A stretch of DNA of 64,000 nt. Source: Salticus scenicus. Taxonomy: Eukaryota > Arthropoda > Arachnida > Araneae > Salticidae. Both the position numbers and the translations under genes were made by a program. Shown piece after piece: positions 11,335-22,030 of the stretch (its first letter is position 1; each line of letters starts with the position of its first letter). The notes under the pieces are model-generated. The model was not told the DNA's origin. It saw only the letters and a program-made list of their open reading frames with translations, and did no database searches. The DNA lies in assembly GCA_963930645.1 (NCBI GenBank), contig OZ005662.1:3911436-3975435 (forward strand). Reading direction: 5' to 3'.

Positions 11335-11939
11335 AACTGCGAAGGAAATTTGGGATTGGACGGCTGATTTTTGATTGACAGGAAAGATATTTTTGGTAGT
11401 TAAGGATTTATTACAATTTTCTGGAAATGTTGGACATATCAGATATCTGGAACTGGAACTGGATTATAGCATTAAGGGAGTACCTAGAAGACAGCTTCTT
11501 TACCTCCGGTCTACAATATATAGTCTTTAATTAGATCCCAGAGAAAATAAAGTGTTAGTAAGCAGTAAAGACTGCATATGAAATTGTATAGAGAGAGGTC
11601 TAAAAGATATAAATAAAATGAAAAACTAGTTCAGAGATCCAAGGCAAAACCAAAAAAAAAAGACAGGCCGTGGAAAAGTCGGTCATAAAGCAGGAAACTC
11701 TGAATCAAAAAAGAAAAAAAGGCACCTTTCAGTGACCATACAATAGTCTAATAAATTAAAAAAGAGAGTTTTTTATATAAGAAATGATTACTGATATTTT
11801 TTATAATACCTTTTTTCTTAAAATATTTCCGGTGTGTCTAAATTTTGTAAGATCTGAATTTTATTTCTCTAGATTTGAAGATAAACCCCTAACACATTTT
11901 TAACTATAACTCTATTAATACTAAAGTAAAGTATTCAAA
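11335..11939. other. Non-coding DNA
   Basis: No gene or repeat boundary recognised. The sequence is AT-rich with A-runs. Confidence 0.4.
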
Positions 11940-12190
11940 CCGTATACTATTCCGCACTGGCAGACTCTCAGGAATTCAACTATAAAGTCAAAATTGGGTG
12001 TTATAGAAAAAAATCAAAGTTGGCACTCAGTTTAATATGTAGATGACCCCTAATTCAAAATTTGATATAATTTTCAAAAAGTGCACTTAATTTATTGTTG
12101 AATGATGTCTATTAGATCTTTCTGCGTCAATTAATAACGAAATTACAGCGAGTGTTGCGTTTTTTTTTTTTCCCTCCGACTGTACAATTT
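11940..12190 (+). repeat. Dispersed repeat B, copy 1
   Basis: Shares long blocks (TTCCGCACTGGCAGACTCTC, AAAATTGGGTGTT, TTTAATATGTAGATGA, TGCACTTAATTT) with 42236-42515 in reverse orientation, 44176-44345 direct, and weakly 51350-51460. It ends near TGCGTTTTTTT. Non-coding, about 250 bp, probably a MITE. Confidence 0.7.
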
Positions 12191-12268
12191 GACTTGACAA
12201 AGCACCATTACATAGTTTATTGAGCCCAATAACATAGTTTTTGCAAATTGGTCAGTGTGTGTATATAT

Positions 12269-12438
12269 CAGTGTTCCCAGACTGCGCGACTTTTTTAGTT
12301 AATAGACACCAATAATTTGGAGAAGTGATGTTTGATATACACAATAAACGATTAATCGTCGATTATGTACATTAAATATAACTTCTCAAAAGTATTGGTG
12401 ACTGTTGATTAAAAAAGTCGCGCAATCTGGCAACAGTG
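12269..12438. mobile_element. hAT-type MITE, 170 bp
   Basis: Long terminal inverted repeats: CAGTGTTCCCAGACTGCGCG at the left; the complement of the right end reads CACTGTTGCCAGATTGCGCG. Arms continue through AGTCACCAATA for about 60 bp. Flanks GTATATAT and GTATATGT are 8-bp target duplications with one mismatch. CAGTG-type ends plus 8-bp TSDs fit hAT. The inner GCGCGACTTTTTTA arms recur in the fold-back at 46388-46697. Confidence 0.85.
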
Positions 12439-12559
12439 GTATATGTGGGGAATCTTCTGGCTATCATATCTCCGAAACTAATAAAGATAGAACTACGAAA
12501 CTTCAGAATTGTCACAGGTCTGGTGTACAAATGAGTTTTCCAAATTTTGGAGAAAATTA

Positions 12560-13172
12560 GAAAACCGGAAGTAGGAATGTAAGTCCGTTTCTCAAAAACG
12601 GCTCTAACGATTTTTCAAAGTTGCTATATAAATTCTATCAAATGCCCTTTTGAATGATACAGTTCGTTAGTTCAAGAAAATTGATAGACGTCCTCTATAA
12701 ATAGTACAATTTCAGGTCTCGCAAGTGCGTTTCTAAAAACGGCTGTACGGATTTTTTTCAAATTCGCCATATTAACTCTCTCTTTTTTAAAAATATCCTT
12801 TTATATGTAATTATTGTTTTCCTGCCAAAAATTGAGTATGACAAGTTTTGGTAAAAGCCCGTATCTCAAAAACCGCTCTAACGATTTTCATGAAAATTGT
12901 TACATAAATCCATTTTAGGTACCCTTTCTCATGTATTACGTGGTTATTACAGGAAAATTAACAGTCATCCTCATTAGGTAGGTCAGTTTTAGATTTCGAA
13001 AATCTGTGATTCAAAAAATATCTTTAAAAAAAAAAAAAAAAATCTTATTTTTTAACTACTTATGTAAATTTTGTTTTATATGTCTTTACATGTGTATTAA
13101 GTTTCTCTTACAGGAAAGGTTTTAGGTGTCTACTTCGTTAGATCGATTTTATGTCTTCTAACCACATAATCT

Positions 13173-13200
<28 letters not shown>
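12560..13200. repeat. Degenerate ~140-bp tandem repeat
   Basis: The phrase CTCAAAAACGGCTCTAACGA recurs in degraded form at about 12590, 12733, 12870 and 13010, a period of about 140 bp. Following text (TTGCTATATAAATTC, TTACATAAATCC) also repeats. The last unit dissolves into A-runs (13025-13042 and 13175-13204). Non-coding. Confidence 0.6.
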
Positions 13201-13205
<5 letters not shown>

Positions 13206-13333
13206 CGTAAAATACGTATAATATTTGGTAATGTAAGTCGTGTGGTTGTTTCACACTACATTTTTTCTTCTTCATACTTTTATTAAGAATTTCATCGTAG
13301 TTTTGTATTATAGAAAATTATTTTATAAATTAA

Positions 13334-13822
13334 CACTTTCGCGACCTCTGACGTAGATTCATGTCATTTGAAAATCTGGGAGTTTCGAAATTTGTTTGTT
13401 ATTTATTCCTTTAGAACATGCCCTATATACATATTTGTACAATCAAATATACTATGGATACCATACCCTCCAACATCCTAATGTAGTACTGTTTGTCCCG
13501 CCCTTTTTCTCCCACCAATACATTTTTAATGTAATATTCTCCAAATGTAATTGCGATTAAGTAAGAAGAAAAATACTCTAAAAATATACTGGTGTGAAAA
13601 AGAAGGCGGAGCTAACAATACTACGGAATATTAATTAGTATGTTGGAGGGTATGATGGATACGAATATTTTAATTAGAAAGAATCTAATTATAAAGTTTA
13701 TCCATTTGTAATATAAATGTGAATACAGAAAATGTTGTTTTGAAATATTGTAACTTGGGAGAATAGGGATACATAGGCGTACCTTACCGTCAAAAAGACA
13801 AAAACGTGTGGTCGCGAAATTG
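13334..13822. mobile_element. piggyBac-like MITE with TTAA target duplication
   Basis: Left end CACTTTCGCGACC, right end GGTCGCGAAATTG, each flanked by TTAA (13330-13333, 13823-13826). TTAA duplication and a TTAACACTTT-type terminus are hallmarks of piggyBac. No transposase is present. A 193-bp MITE has inserted in its middle. A second copy of the family lies at 46847-47150. Confidence 0.8.
13462..13654. mobile_element. 193-bp MITE (CATACC family) nested in the piggyBac-like MITE
   Basis: Perfect 15-bp terminal inverted repeats (CATACCCTCCAACAT) and a perfect 8-bp target duplication ATGGATAC (13454-13461, 13655-13662). The interior carries a conserved CTCTAAAAATATACTGGTGTG block. Related copies lie at 14292-14493, 50520-50720, 46066-46251 (divergent) and 35119-35263 (truncated). 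The 8-bp TSD suggests hAT or P-type mobilisation. Confidence 0.9.
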
Positions 13823-14005
13823 TTAAATGGTGTGAAGTAAAAGGCGGTGCTAAACGTGCTCCAGAATAAAAATAAGGAAGTTAGCCCTTCTTGGTCTTTC
13901 TGTTACACGCTCAATTACTGCCATTTTATTTATGAAAATTCGTTCAAGTAGAATAACTTTAGCAAAATTTAAGCTAATAATAACAGAAGACTTGGCGTTG
14001 GAATA

Positions 14006-14119
14006 TTAAAACCGGAATAAACTACTACGTCAGAAACGCCAAAAGAAAGATATTTGCGATGCATCGCAAATATTTTTCTTTTGGCGTATCTGGCGTAGTA
14101 GTTTATTCCGGATTTAAAA
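14006..14119. repeat. 114-bp near-perfect palindrome
   Basis: TTAAAACCGGAATAAACTAC at the left is answered by its complement ending at 14119. The arms meet at CGATGCATCG with almost no loop and only a few mismatches. A small fold-back element able to form one continuous hairpin. Confidence 0.85.
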
Positions 14120-14291
14120 TTTAAGCTAGTTCATTATTTAAACAATAAGTCTCTCATGAAAGAGTCTTCTCGTTTTCTTGAAATATTTCGTAATTACAAA
14201 GGAAAGAAATCATTTCATAATACACCACTAAAAGGAGAGAAAAAATGCGATGATGTGATTTTTGTTCTGAATTCGTATTCCTGGAGAAAAA

Positions 14292-14493
14292 CATACTTGC
14301 CAACCATATCATTGATAATCGGAACATTTTTAGAACCTGTCTTTTTTTTCACACTAGCCTTTTCTTAGAGTAATTTTATACTTAGTTAATCATAACTACA
14401 TTTAGAGATAATTACTCTAAAAATAAAGTGGCGTGGAAAAATAGGCGTGTACTAAATATCTTCAGATTCATAATTAGGATGTTGGCAGGTATG
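14292..14493. mobile_element. CATACC-family MITE, copy 2
   Basis: Starts CATACTTGCCAACC and ends GGATGTTGGCAGGTATG. Flanks GAGAAAAA and GACAAAAT are probable 8-bp duplications with two mismatches. The interior matches the 50520-50720 copy (CTAAAAATAAAGTGGCGTGG, AGGCGTGTACTAAA). Confidence 0.8.
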
Positions 14494-15559
14494 GACAAAA
14501 TTGTTAATTAAATAGATAAAATATTTCACATTAAACTCAAGAGTATTATACAATTCCACTTCGTGGATTTCACAATTGTTTCATGATTATCTCGTTGAAA
14601 CTTTTTATTTCCGTTACGATTATTACTTATCTATATACTATTTACCTAAAAGAGATAATAGCCTCTATTAGTAACATTAAATCGGAATTTGTTTTAACTT
14701 GCTACAAATTTCTATTCAAGAAGTCAGCAGGTTCTACTCTTTGGACGAACTTGCATTTATTAAACTTTCATTTCTTTACATAACATGAAACAAAAATGAA
14801 ACTTTCTCCTCTAAATCATATAAAATATCTTATACTAATTTCAGAAGCAGCATTGAATTTTTAAATACATTTATACAGGGCCCGATTATAGCATGGGCAC
14901 ACGAGCCTCCAAATTTAGGAGGCCTGACCTTTGACAGCTGCATAAGCATAATACAAATTTCCACATGATGTGTGAAGTAAAACAAAATAAACAATTGTTA
15001 AATTTTGTTACTAATCTTAACTAAGATATTATTTACATTGGCTAATAAATATCCTTTCGTTCTTTGGTTGTCTTGAACATAAAACTAAAAAAAAATTTAT
15101 AGAATCTGTGGCAATAGAAGGTATACCAGAAAGAGAAATTAAAGAAAAAAAAAAAAAAAAAAAAAAAGCACAACACAACATAAATAGCTTCAAATAAATA
15201 CGAAAGGGGGGGGGGGGAGCGGGCTCTCTAAACATCATCAGTGTCCTAGATATTCAAAATGCATAGTCGAACCCTGCATATGTACTTTAATCATTGGCTT
15301 GGAGTATGTCTTTGTCTTTTCTTTTCGGTTTGCTTTTTCATTCAGTTTTCGTGTTTCCATTGCTTTGTAAATGATACTCATTTTTTTGCAGAAAAAGAGA
15401 ATTTTTTTGCAACTTTAATGGACATTGTTCAGGAATTTCAGCCATGGACGAAAGCCACACCTCTGGTGGTATTTACTTCTTGAGTGCCAGTGCTAGCCTC
15501 TGGGAAATTGATAGCAAATTATTTAATGTTAATGTATATCTGTTAAGTTTCGCAATATT
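14494..15559. other. Non-coding DNA; possible hAT end
   Basis: From 14876 the sequence CAGGGCCCGATTATAGCATG followed by GGGCACACGAGCC resembles the terminus of a hAT element, but I could not find a matching right end. A-run (15147-15167) and G-run (15206-15218) homopolymers lie in it. Confidence 0.3.
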
Positions 15560-15890
15560 TTCAAATACGCTCAAGTTCTGTGCAGCTAACGGCTGCTCAA
15601 ACCGAAGCGATATAACTGAATACAGACAAAAAATATCAACATTCTCAAATTTCTTTTTAAGGATTGTAATCGTCTAAATTTCAATAAATTAAATTATATT
15701 GGCGTAAAAGTTTTTAAAGTTAAAACGAAATTTCAAAACAAGCGAAATTAGGTTTTGTGTTTTGAACATTTTTGTGCAGAAGATTTTGAGAACATAACTT
15801 TAATAAATAACAAACAGTGGGCAGGATCTGGGCTTAAAGGTGGGTGTAACCAGTCATATACCACTAGTGACTTCACTTGAATAAAGCCCA
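15560..15890 (+). pseudogene. THAP-domain fragment, frameshifted
   Basis: Plus strand. FCAANGCSNRSD at 15576-15611 resembles the start of a THAP zinc finger (C-x4-C followed by SNR). LCFEHFCAEDFE at 15755-15790 resembles its C-x2-H end with the EHF...DF motif. The two parts lie in different frames with stops between, so it is a broken copy or two exon remnants. THAP domains are the DNA-binding part of P-element-type transposases and of host THAP proteins. The fragment ends just before the palindrome's left terminus. Confidence 0.45.
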
Positions 15891-16119
15891 TTGCAATAAT
15901 TTTGGGAGGCATACTATTGTAACAATCGCAGCTATCGTAGATCACAAGTCGGATCGTAGTCGTAATTTTGATACAAATGTAACGCCATCGGCCATATTGA
16001 ATCGTAAAGTTGTGATTGTTGACATAAAAATTTGCGACTGCCTGCGCTCTCCCGTAAGCTCTCACAAGCCTCTCACAAGTAAGATGGCGGATATTAGGGT
16101 TGGAGTTGATCAATGAGAA

Positions 16120-18129
16120 ATAAAATATTTATTTATTTTTGTGTGTGGAGTGTTATTATTCATACAGAAAATGAAATTAAAACCTTTGTATAATTTTAAA
16201 ATGACAAGATTTACTTCATTAAACGTGATATCGCACAAACACGAAAACGTCCAATATCTATGATTCATTATTTAAAAAATCGCTATAACTTGTATAATAA
16301 TGTGAGATGAACAGCATATTTCTGATTTTTTATGATAATTATAATTATTATTACTATTATTATTAACTGTATGTATATTATTTTGTATCGTTTGTTCCTT
16401 GTTAAAAAAGTCATACTATATTTTTACACTAATGGTACTGAATGCGTTAAGTACTCCTTAAATATCATTCACAGGTATAAATGAATTCTTTTAGTAATAC
16501 ATATATGATATACTTATTAATAAGTCTTTCCTCGCCATTCTTTCTGCAGACAAGTAGGAAGTTTTAGTGATTTTGCATGTTAAGTAGTTTGACCCCTAAT
16601 TTATCACAGAAGTCATTAAATAATATAAAGCAGCTTGATACAACTACAAACCTAAATTCTAAATTGATTTTCATCAAAATTATTTAAATTGTAGAGTTAA
16701 AATACTTATTAGGAAAAAGAAAAACTCTATATGTGGGGAATTAATTTTGTATCTAAAAGTAGATTATGAGAGAGTTACTTTCTAGAATTTTTAAGCTGTT
16801 GATGAAATGCTAAAATTCATTAATATAATTTTTTTTTATTCACAAAATTTATATACAGTCTCTTTTTTATAAGATTATTGTAACTCCTACATTCTTGAGA
16901 TATTTTAACTCCTACAATATTTTAAGCATTAAAATTCAGAAATATTCTTTAAAGTTTCAACTTTCCAAATTTAGGTATATACTATACATTATGTTTACTT
17001 TAATTTTTTTATTGAATTGAAACATTTATGTTTAATAGTTTTAATGTAAGTAATGATTTAAAAGCATGGGATAATTTGGGTACACATTGCATTTTATTAA
17101 TTAGGGAATGAAAAATAATCATTTTATACTCCTGCATCATCGTTACTTAAGGTTGTATATGCTGAAAATATGCTTGCAATACTGATATTGACAAAAGTTT
17201 TCTTTTCTAAAGATAGCAATGTAAACATATCCATATATTATTAATTTAAATTAAGGTATACTGATTCAAATTCATCATTTGAGATAAAAATGTTTCCACC
17301 ACTTGTGCAAAGTAGCTTTTGAATTGGCTTTTATAATCATTTTCATTCAATTTTGTGTCCTCTAAAATGACCTCTTTTTCAAAATTGAATGTTTTCTATT
17401 TTCTTATAAAATAAGACATTGCATATTTTCTCCTCTTTTACCAATAAAAAATTCTCATCACCTTATACGTAAAAAATAGAGTAAGATAATCATATTTTGT
17501 GGCGAGTAGTTTTTTTTTTTTCAGTGAGTATAATATAAGTTGAAATTTTGGGCTCTGATACTGCTATCCCACTTAAATTTTAAAACACTTTATTATGAAA
17601 GGTGCTACATTGAGTAAGAAAATGTTACATAATTTTTTTTTATTTCTAATTAAATCTTCATGTAATGCAGAGTTAAATAAATGCTTTGCTTAGTAGGGGA
17701 TCCAATAATATCTTATGTGTTTAAATTTTGAGTTGTTTTTTAAATATTTCTGGGTTATTCTTTTATAGATAAAATAATTTATTGTGCTTTAAGTTACATT
17801 GAAATTAAAAGGTTTGTAACCCAGCTATCTCACTGTTTCAATTAATTAATAAATTGCTTAATTTAAGATTTTAAATTAGTGTTTTTTTCATGATTTAAGG
17901 AGAGGGGGGGGATATGAATTTTCTTGCTGTTAATTTAGATTTTTTTTTTTTTTTTTTTTTTTACTTGTTGCATTGGCATTTTATAAGACAACTTGTTGTT
18001 ACAATACACTTTTAAAGCAAAAGAAAAAAAAAAAAAGTGAAATAAATTTGGGTTTTGCTTTGTATAGAGGGCACGCATAATTTTGATTTACTTATTGGTG
18101 AATTGATTCACAAGAGTTGTTTTTCACTT
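16120..18129. other. Left-arm AT-rich segment with no recognised feature
   Basis: About 2 kb of strongly AT-rich DNA with short homopolymers and no coding signal. Its mirror copy is at about 32495-34500. Confidence 0.5.
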
Positions 18130-18229
18130 TTAAGATTTTGAACTTTGTGTGTAAAATGATTTTTTTTTTTTTTTTTTTTTTGGGGGGGGGGGGGGAGGGG
18201 GGAACACTGCTCTGCAAAAAGAAAAAAAA

Positions 18230-18765
18230 ATTCGACATCTGCTACCATTCTCGCTCAACTTATGTGAAATGATCTCCTGAATACGAATGTGACTCCCATT
18301 TTGCCTAGTCACCCACCGTTTTCTAGATACACCACCTCCTCTCTGATTTTTTTCCCTGTTTGATAATTTTATGACCATGAATTTGATTTGAAGAATTAAA
18401 AATAATTTAACACCTAAAAGCAAAAAAAATATATAGTTTAAAAAATAACATTAATAACAGATTAAAAAAATATAAGATATGTAATGCATAATTTCAGTTT
18501 CCTACCCAAAATTTTTCCCTTGTCGCAAATGTCAATGTTTTAGAATTTTCCAACTCTGTAACCCCTCAGAAGGCATTTAATGGTTAAAATAATCCTCTCC
18601 CCTCCTAGAAATCAAATTCATAGCCATAAAATCACTGAAAAATGATAAAAAAATAGGGTGCCATTCCTAAAAAACGGTGGGTGATAGGGCAAAATGGGCA
18701 TCATATTCGAATTCAGGAAGTCATTTTACATAAGAATATACTGAAATGGTGTCAGATGCAACTTT
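18230..18765. repeat. Inverted repeat inside the left arm
   Basis: CACCCACCGTTTTCTAGA and the upstream block at 18230-18400 are the inverted, diverged counterpart of 18600-18765 (AAAACGGTGGGTGATAGGGC, AAATGGGCATCATATTCG). The loop is about 200 bp. The same structure is mirrored at about 31855-32390, so there is a palindrome inside each arm of the large one. Confidence 0.75.
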
Positions 18766-19929
18766 CATGCTGATCAGTTTAATGGAACTAGCTGTTTTTG
18801 TTTAAAAATGCATCCAATTTTAAAAGAGTCTTTTTCTGCATCACAATCACATCTTTTGCACCATAATATTTGCATATTTTAGAATCCAAGTGGTTTCAAG
18901 AATGACACATAATCCTTTAATTTAAGTGTTATAATTGCCATTTGGTACTTTCATATTAATCACATGCTGGCAATTTATACTTTAGTATTATCTTGGCTCA
19001 TGAAATACAGTCGCCTGGTTACCATAGCCAACCAGTATATTTTAACTGGCAACATGGTTTTCAACTTTGAAACTTAATTTAAGAAAAAAAAAATTTAGTT
19101 CTAGATTCGGGCTCTGTTTCCACTCACGATATAAGCAAACTCTCAGCGTTTTCATTCTCGCTTCTCTTACTACATTTTGAGACACCATGTTAAATCAATA
19201 CACTATTAGGGAAGTTACACCACTTTTCTCCATATATATTTCACAACTTGATGTTAAACTGCTGCGCCATTTTAGGGAATTGGTCTAGACAGCTCCTCGT
19301 TTGCATGTGCTTTGCAACCAGGAGCTGAATCGTTGTGCTGGTGTAATGATATATTGATAGTGATAGTGTATTAATTTAGTGAAATTATTAAAACTGTTAT
19401 TTGTATAACTTAAATAGTTATATTACTGTTATTAATAAACTCATTATTTAAATGTATTTCAAGTTAAAACGTCTAATAAAATTTACGACATTTCACTTAA
19501 AAAAAAAATTTTGGGAAATGCTTACAAATAGAAATACTATATATGACATCACTTTCTACAATGTACTGTCAGTGTGACGTCAAACTGACTCCAAAAAAAC
19601 AAGCTATCTTTATTTTCTATATCGTTTAATAGTAAGACTACATGTTATGATAATAACCTTAAATTTGTATGATATCTTTAACTCTATTTTGTTTGAATTT
19701 CTATTTTTAAATAAAAGCATCACTAAAAAAATAATCATCTGTAACAAGAAAATTATCTTAAACCGAACAGAACAAGGGCTCGTAACCCCGATGCCTGCAG
19801 CAGCTTATACGTGGGCTGCTAATAACATGAAAAATTCTCAAAAATTAACCTTGAACCGAATGAGCCTCTGACTCGTGTTTCCGCTGCCTGTGGCTGTGGC
19901 ACTGTATAGCAGGCATGCTACACACACGC

Positions 19930-20530
19930 TGCAAAATCCACTTTTCTCCACCAGGGGGCACAGTATGTTGTGTACAAACCACCAATTGCCTTGAATTTCC
20001 AAGACCTTTCAAACAAGGTGTCACATGGTGTTATCAACTGCAAAATCTTTTAGTTGCACTTTCCACCGCCAGGGGGCACAATCTGTTCTGTATGAACATC
20101 ACCAACGGTCAGAAAATATCAAGACCTTTAAAATAAGTTGTAACATGATAGTCTACTACGAAATCACTTAGTTCCACTGTTCACCACCAGGGGGCACACT
20201 ATATTGTATAAACATCCCCAATCAACATGGAATTTCAAGACCTTTATCACCAATCTCCTTCAATTTCCAAGACCTTTCAAATAAGGTGTCACAGGGTGGT
20301 GTCAAGTACAAAATCCTTTAGTTGCACTTTCCACCGATAGAGGGTACAGTGTGTTCTCTATGAACATCACCAACAGTCAGGAAATACCAAGACCTTTAAA
20401 ATAAGGTGTAACATGATAGGGCCTACTACAAAATCACCTAGTTCCATTTTTCACCACCAGGAGGCACACTATATTGTATTCAAACATATCCAATCAACAT
20501 GAAATTTCAAGAGCTTTAAAATGAAGTGCT
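19930..20530 (+). promoter_or_regulatory. CTCF-like motif array A, left arm (about 5 units of ~120 bp)
   Basis: CCACCAGGGGGCAC at 19948-19961 and 20184-20197, CCGCCAGGGGGCAC at 20066-20079, CCACCAGGAGGCAC at 20454-20467, and a degenerate unit near 20331. The best cores match the published CTCF consensus CCASYAGRKGGCR at every position I can compare. Units are 118-147 bp apart and embedded in conserved repeat text (CAAGACCTTTAAAATAAG). All motifs point right on the plus strand. Binding is inferred, not shown. Confidence 0.6.
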
Positions 20531-20923
20531 ACAAGTGTGGGTCTAGACCGGATTTTCCTGTCAAACTAATCCCCCCCTCCGTGAAATTGATATTTTTGTA
20601 TTCGAGTCTAGTCCCCCCTATGCACAATTTCTTCACCGTGAAGTAATTTGGAACTGAGTTAACTCATAAACATGCTTTTAACCTCTGCCCCCCCCCCCGC
20701 TCCAGGGGGTGACCATTCGACTTTTTATATTTTTCTCTTTTGATGACACATCTACAGACCAAGATCTTTTTTTAGACTCTCAACCAAATTTTTACACCTA
20801 GCCGTTCTCTCAATTTAGTGGATACAGATAAAACACGTTACAAATTAATATATAGATAATTGAAATTTCATTTAGAAAGATTGGAGTGTAAGGCTGATTT
20901 TTTATACAAACTATGTGAAAAAT

Positions 20924-20992
20924 ACCAGAGCCGGGAATCAAGCCCGGGTTATCTGCTTCCAGTGAGCTACCCAGGCTGATAACCAGCTCGGC
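20924..20992 (-). other. tRNA-like segment in the left arm
   Basis: Read on the minus strand, this 69-nt GC-rich island contains TAGCTCACTGG (A-box-like) and a perfect T-arm-like hairpin CCGGGCTTGATTCCCGG (B-box-like). GGTTATC also pairs perfectly with GATAACC. The A-to-B spacing is shorter than in a normal tRNA and the acceptor pairing is imperfect. I read it as a degenerate tRNA or the head of a tRNA-derived SINE, not a working tRNA. The mirror copy is at 29627-29695. Confidence 0.4.
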
Positions 20993-21749
20993 ATTTCTCA
21001 CATAATATCCATTGGCAAGGTCACCGAGTCTGCAAACACAGATATAACAAGTGAGAATATTTTTCGTAGCACAACTCCATTAGACCACAAATTTTCCAAT
21101 TAGAAATTACTAGCTGGAACCCATGTAATGTTTCAAACATTGTTGCATCATTATTTAAATGTATTTCAAGTTAAAACATCTAATATAAGTTACAACATTT
21201 CACTTACAAAAAGAAATGCGGAAAAATTCTTATAAATAGAAATGAACCTTAAATATGTATGATTTCATATCTTTAACTCGATTTTGTTCGAATTTCTGTT
21301 TTTAAATGAAAGCATCGCGAAAAAATAATCAGCTGTAACAAAAAAATTACCTCGAAGCGAACAATACTCTGCCTTGTGACCCAGGTGCCTGCAGCAGTGC
21401 ACACACGGGCCACTACTAACATAAAAAATTCCCAAAAATTTACTTGGAACCGAACGAACCCACCTGGCGTTGACCAGGCCCATGATAATAACCTTAAATT
21501 TCTATGATTTCATATCTTTAACTCGATTTTGTTTGAATTTCTATCTTTAAATGAAAGCATTGCGAAAAAAATAATCATCTGTAACAAAAAAAATTACCTC
21601 AAACCGAACGGAACTTGGGACCATGGTGCCTGCGGCAGCGTATATGCAGGCCGCTAATAACATGAAAAAATTTTAAAAAATTAACCTTGAACTGAACAAA
21701 CCTTTGACTTGTGTTTCCGCTACCAGTGGCTGCAGAATGCTACACAAAA

Positions 21750-22030
21750 TTCACTTTCTTCCACCAGGTGGCGTAGTATGTTGTATACGAACATCACCAG
21801 TTGCCTTAAATTTCCAAGACCTTTCGAATAAGGTGTCACATGGTGGTGTCAACTGCAAAATCCTTTAGTTGAGCTTTCCACTGCCAGAGGGTACAGTGTG
21901 TTCTGTACGAACATCACCAATGGTCAGGAAATACTAAGACCTTTAAAATAAGGTGTAATATGATGGGGTCTACTACAAAATCACCTAGTTCCATTTTTCA
22001 CCACCAGGGGGCACACTATATTGTATACAA
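21750..22030 (+). promoter_or_regulatory. CTCF-like motif array B, left arm
   Basis: CCACCAGGTGGCGT at 21761-21774 (contains the fly-type AGGTGGCG core), a degenerate CTGCCAGAGGGTAC at 21881-21894, and CCACCAGGGGGCAC at 22001-22014. The 120-bp unit and orientation match array A. It belongs to the second copy of the arm's segmental duplication. Confidence 0.55.

Noticed and set aside
12560..13200. CRISPR-like regularly spaced repeats.
   Set aside because: The ~140-bp units are degenerate throughout with no conserved short repeat alternating with unique spacers, and the genome is eukaryotic.
14876..15240. A complete hAT element beginning CAGGGCCCGATTATAGC.
   Set aside because: No matching right terminus or target duplication could be found.
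20924..20992. A functional tRNA gene.
   Set aside because: A/B-box spacing is too short, acceptor pairing is imperfect and no convincing anticodon arm is seen. Kept as tRNA-like only.
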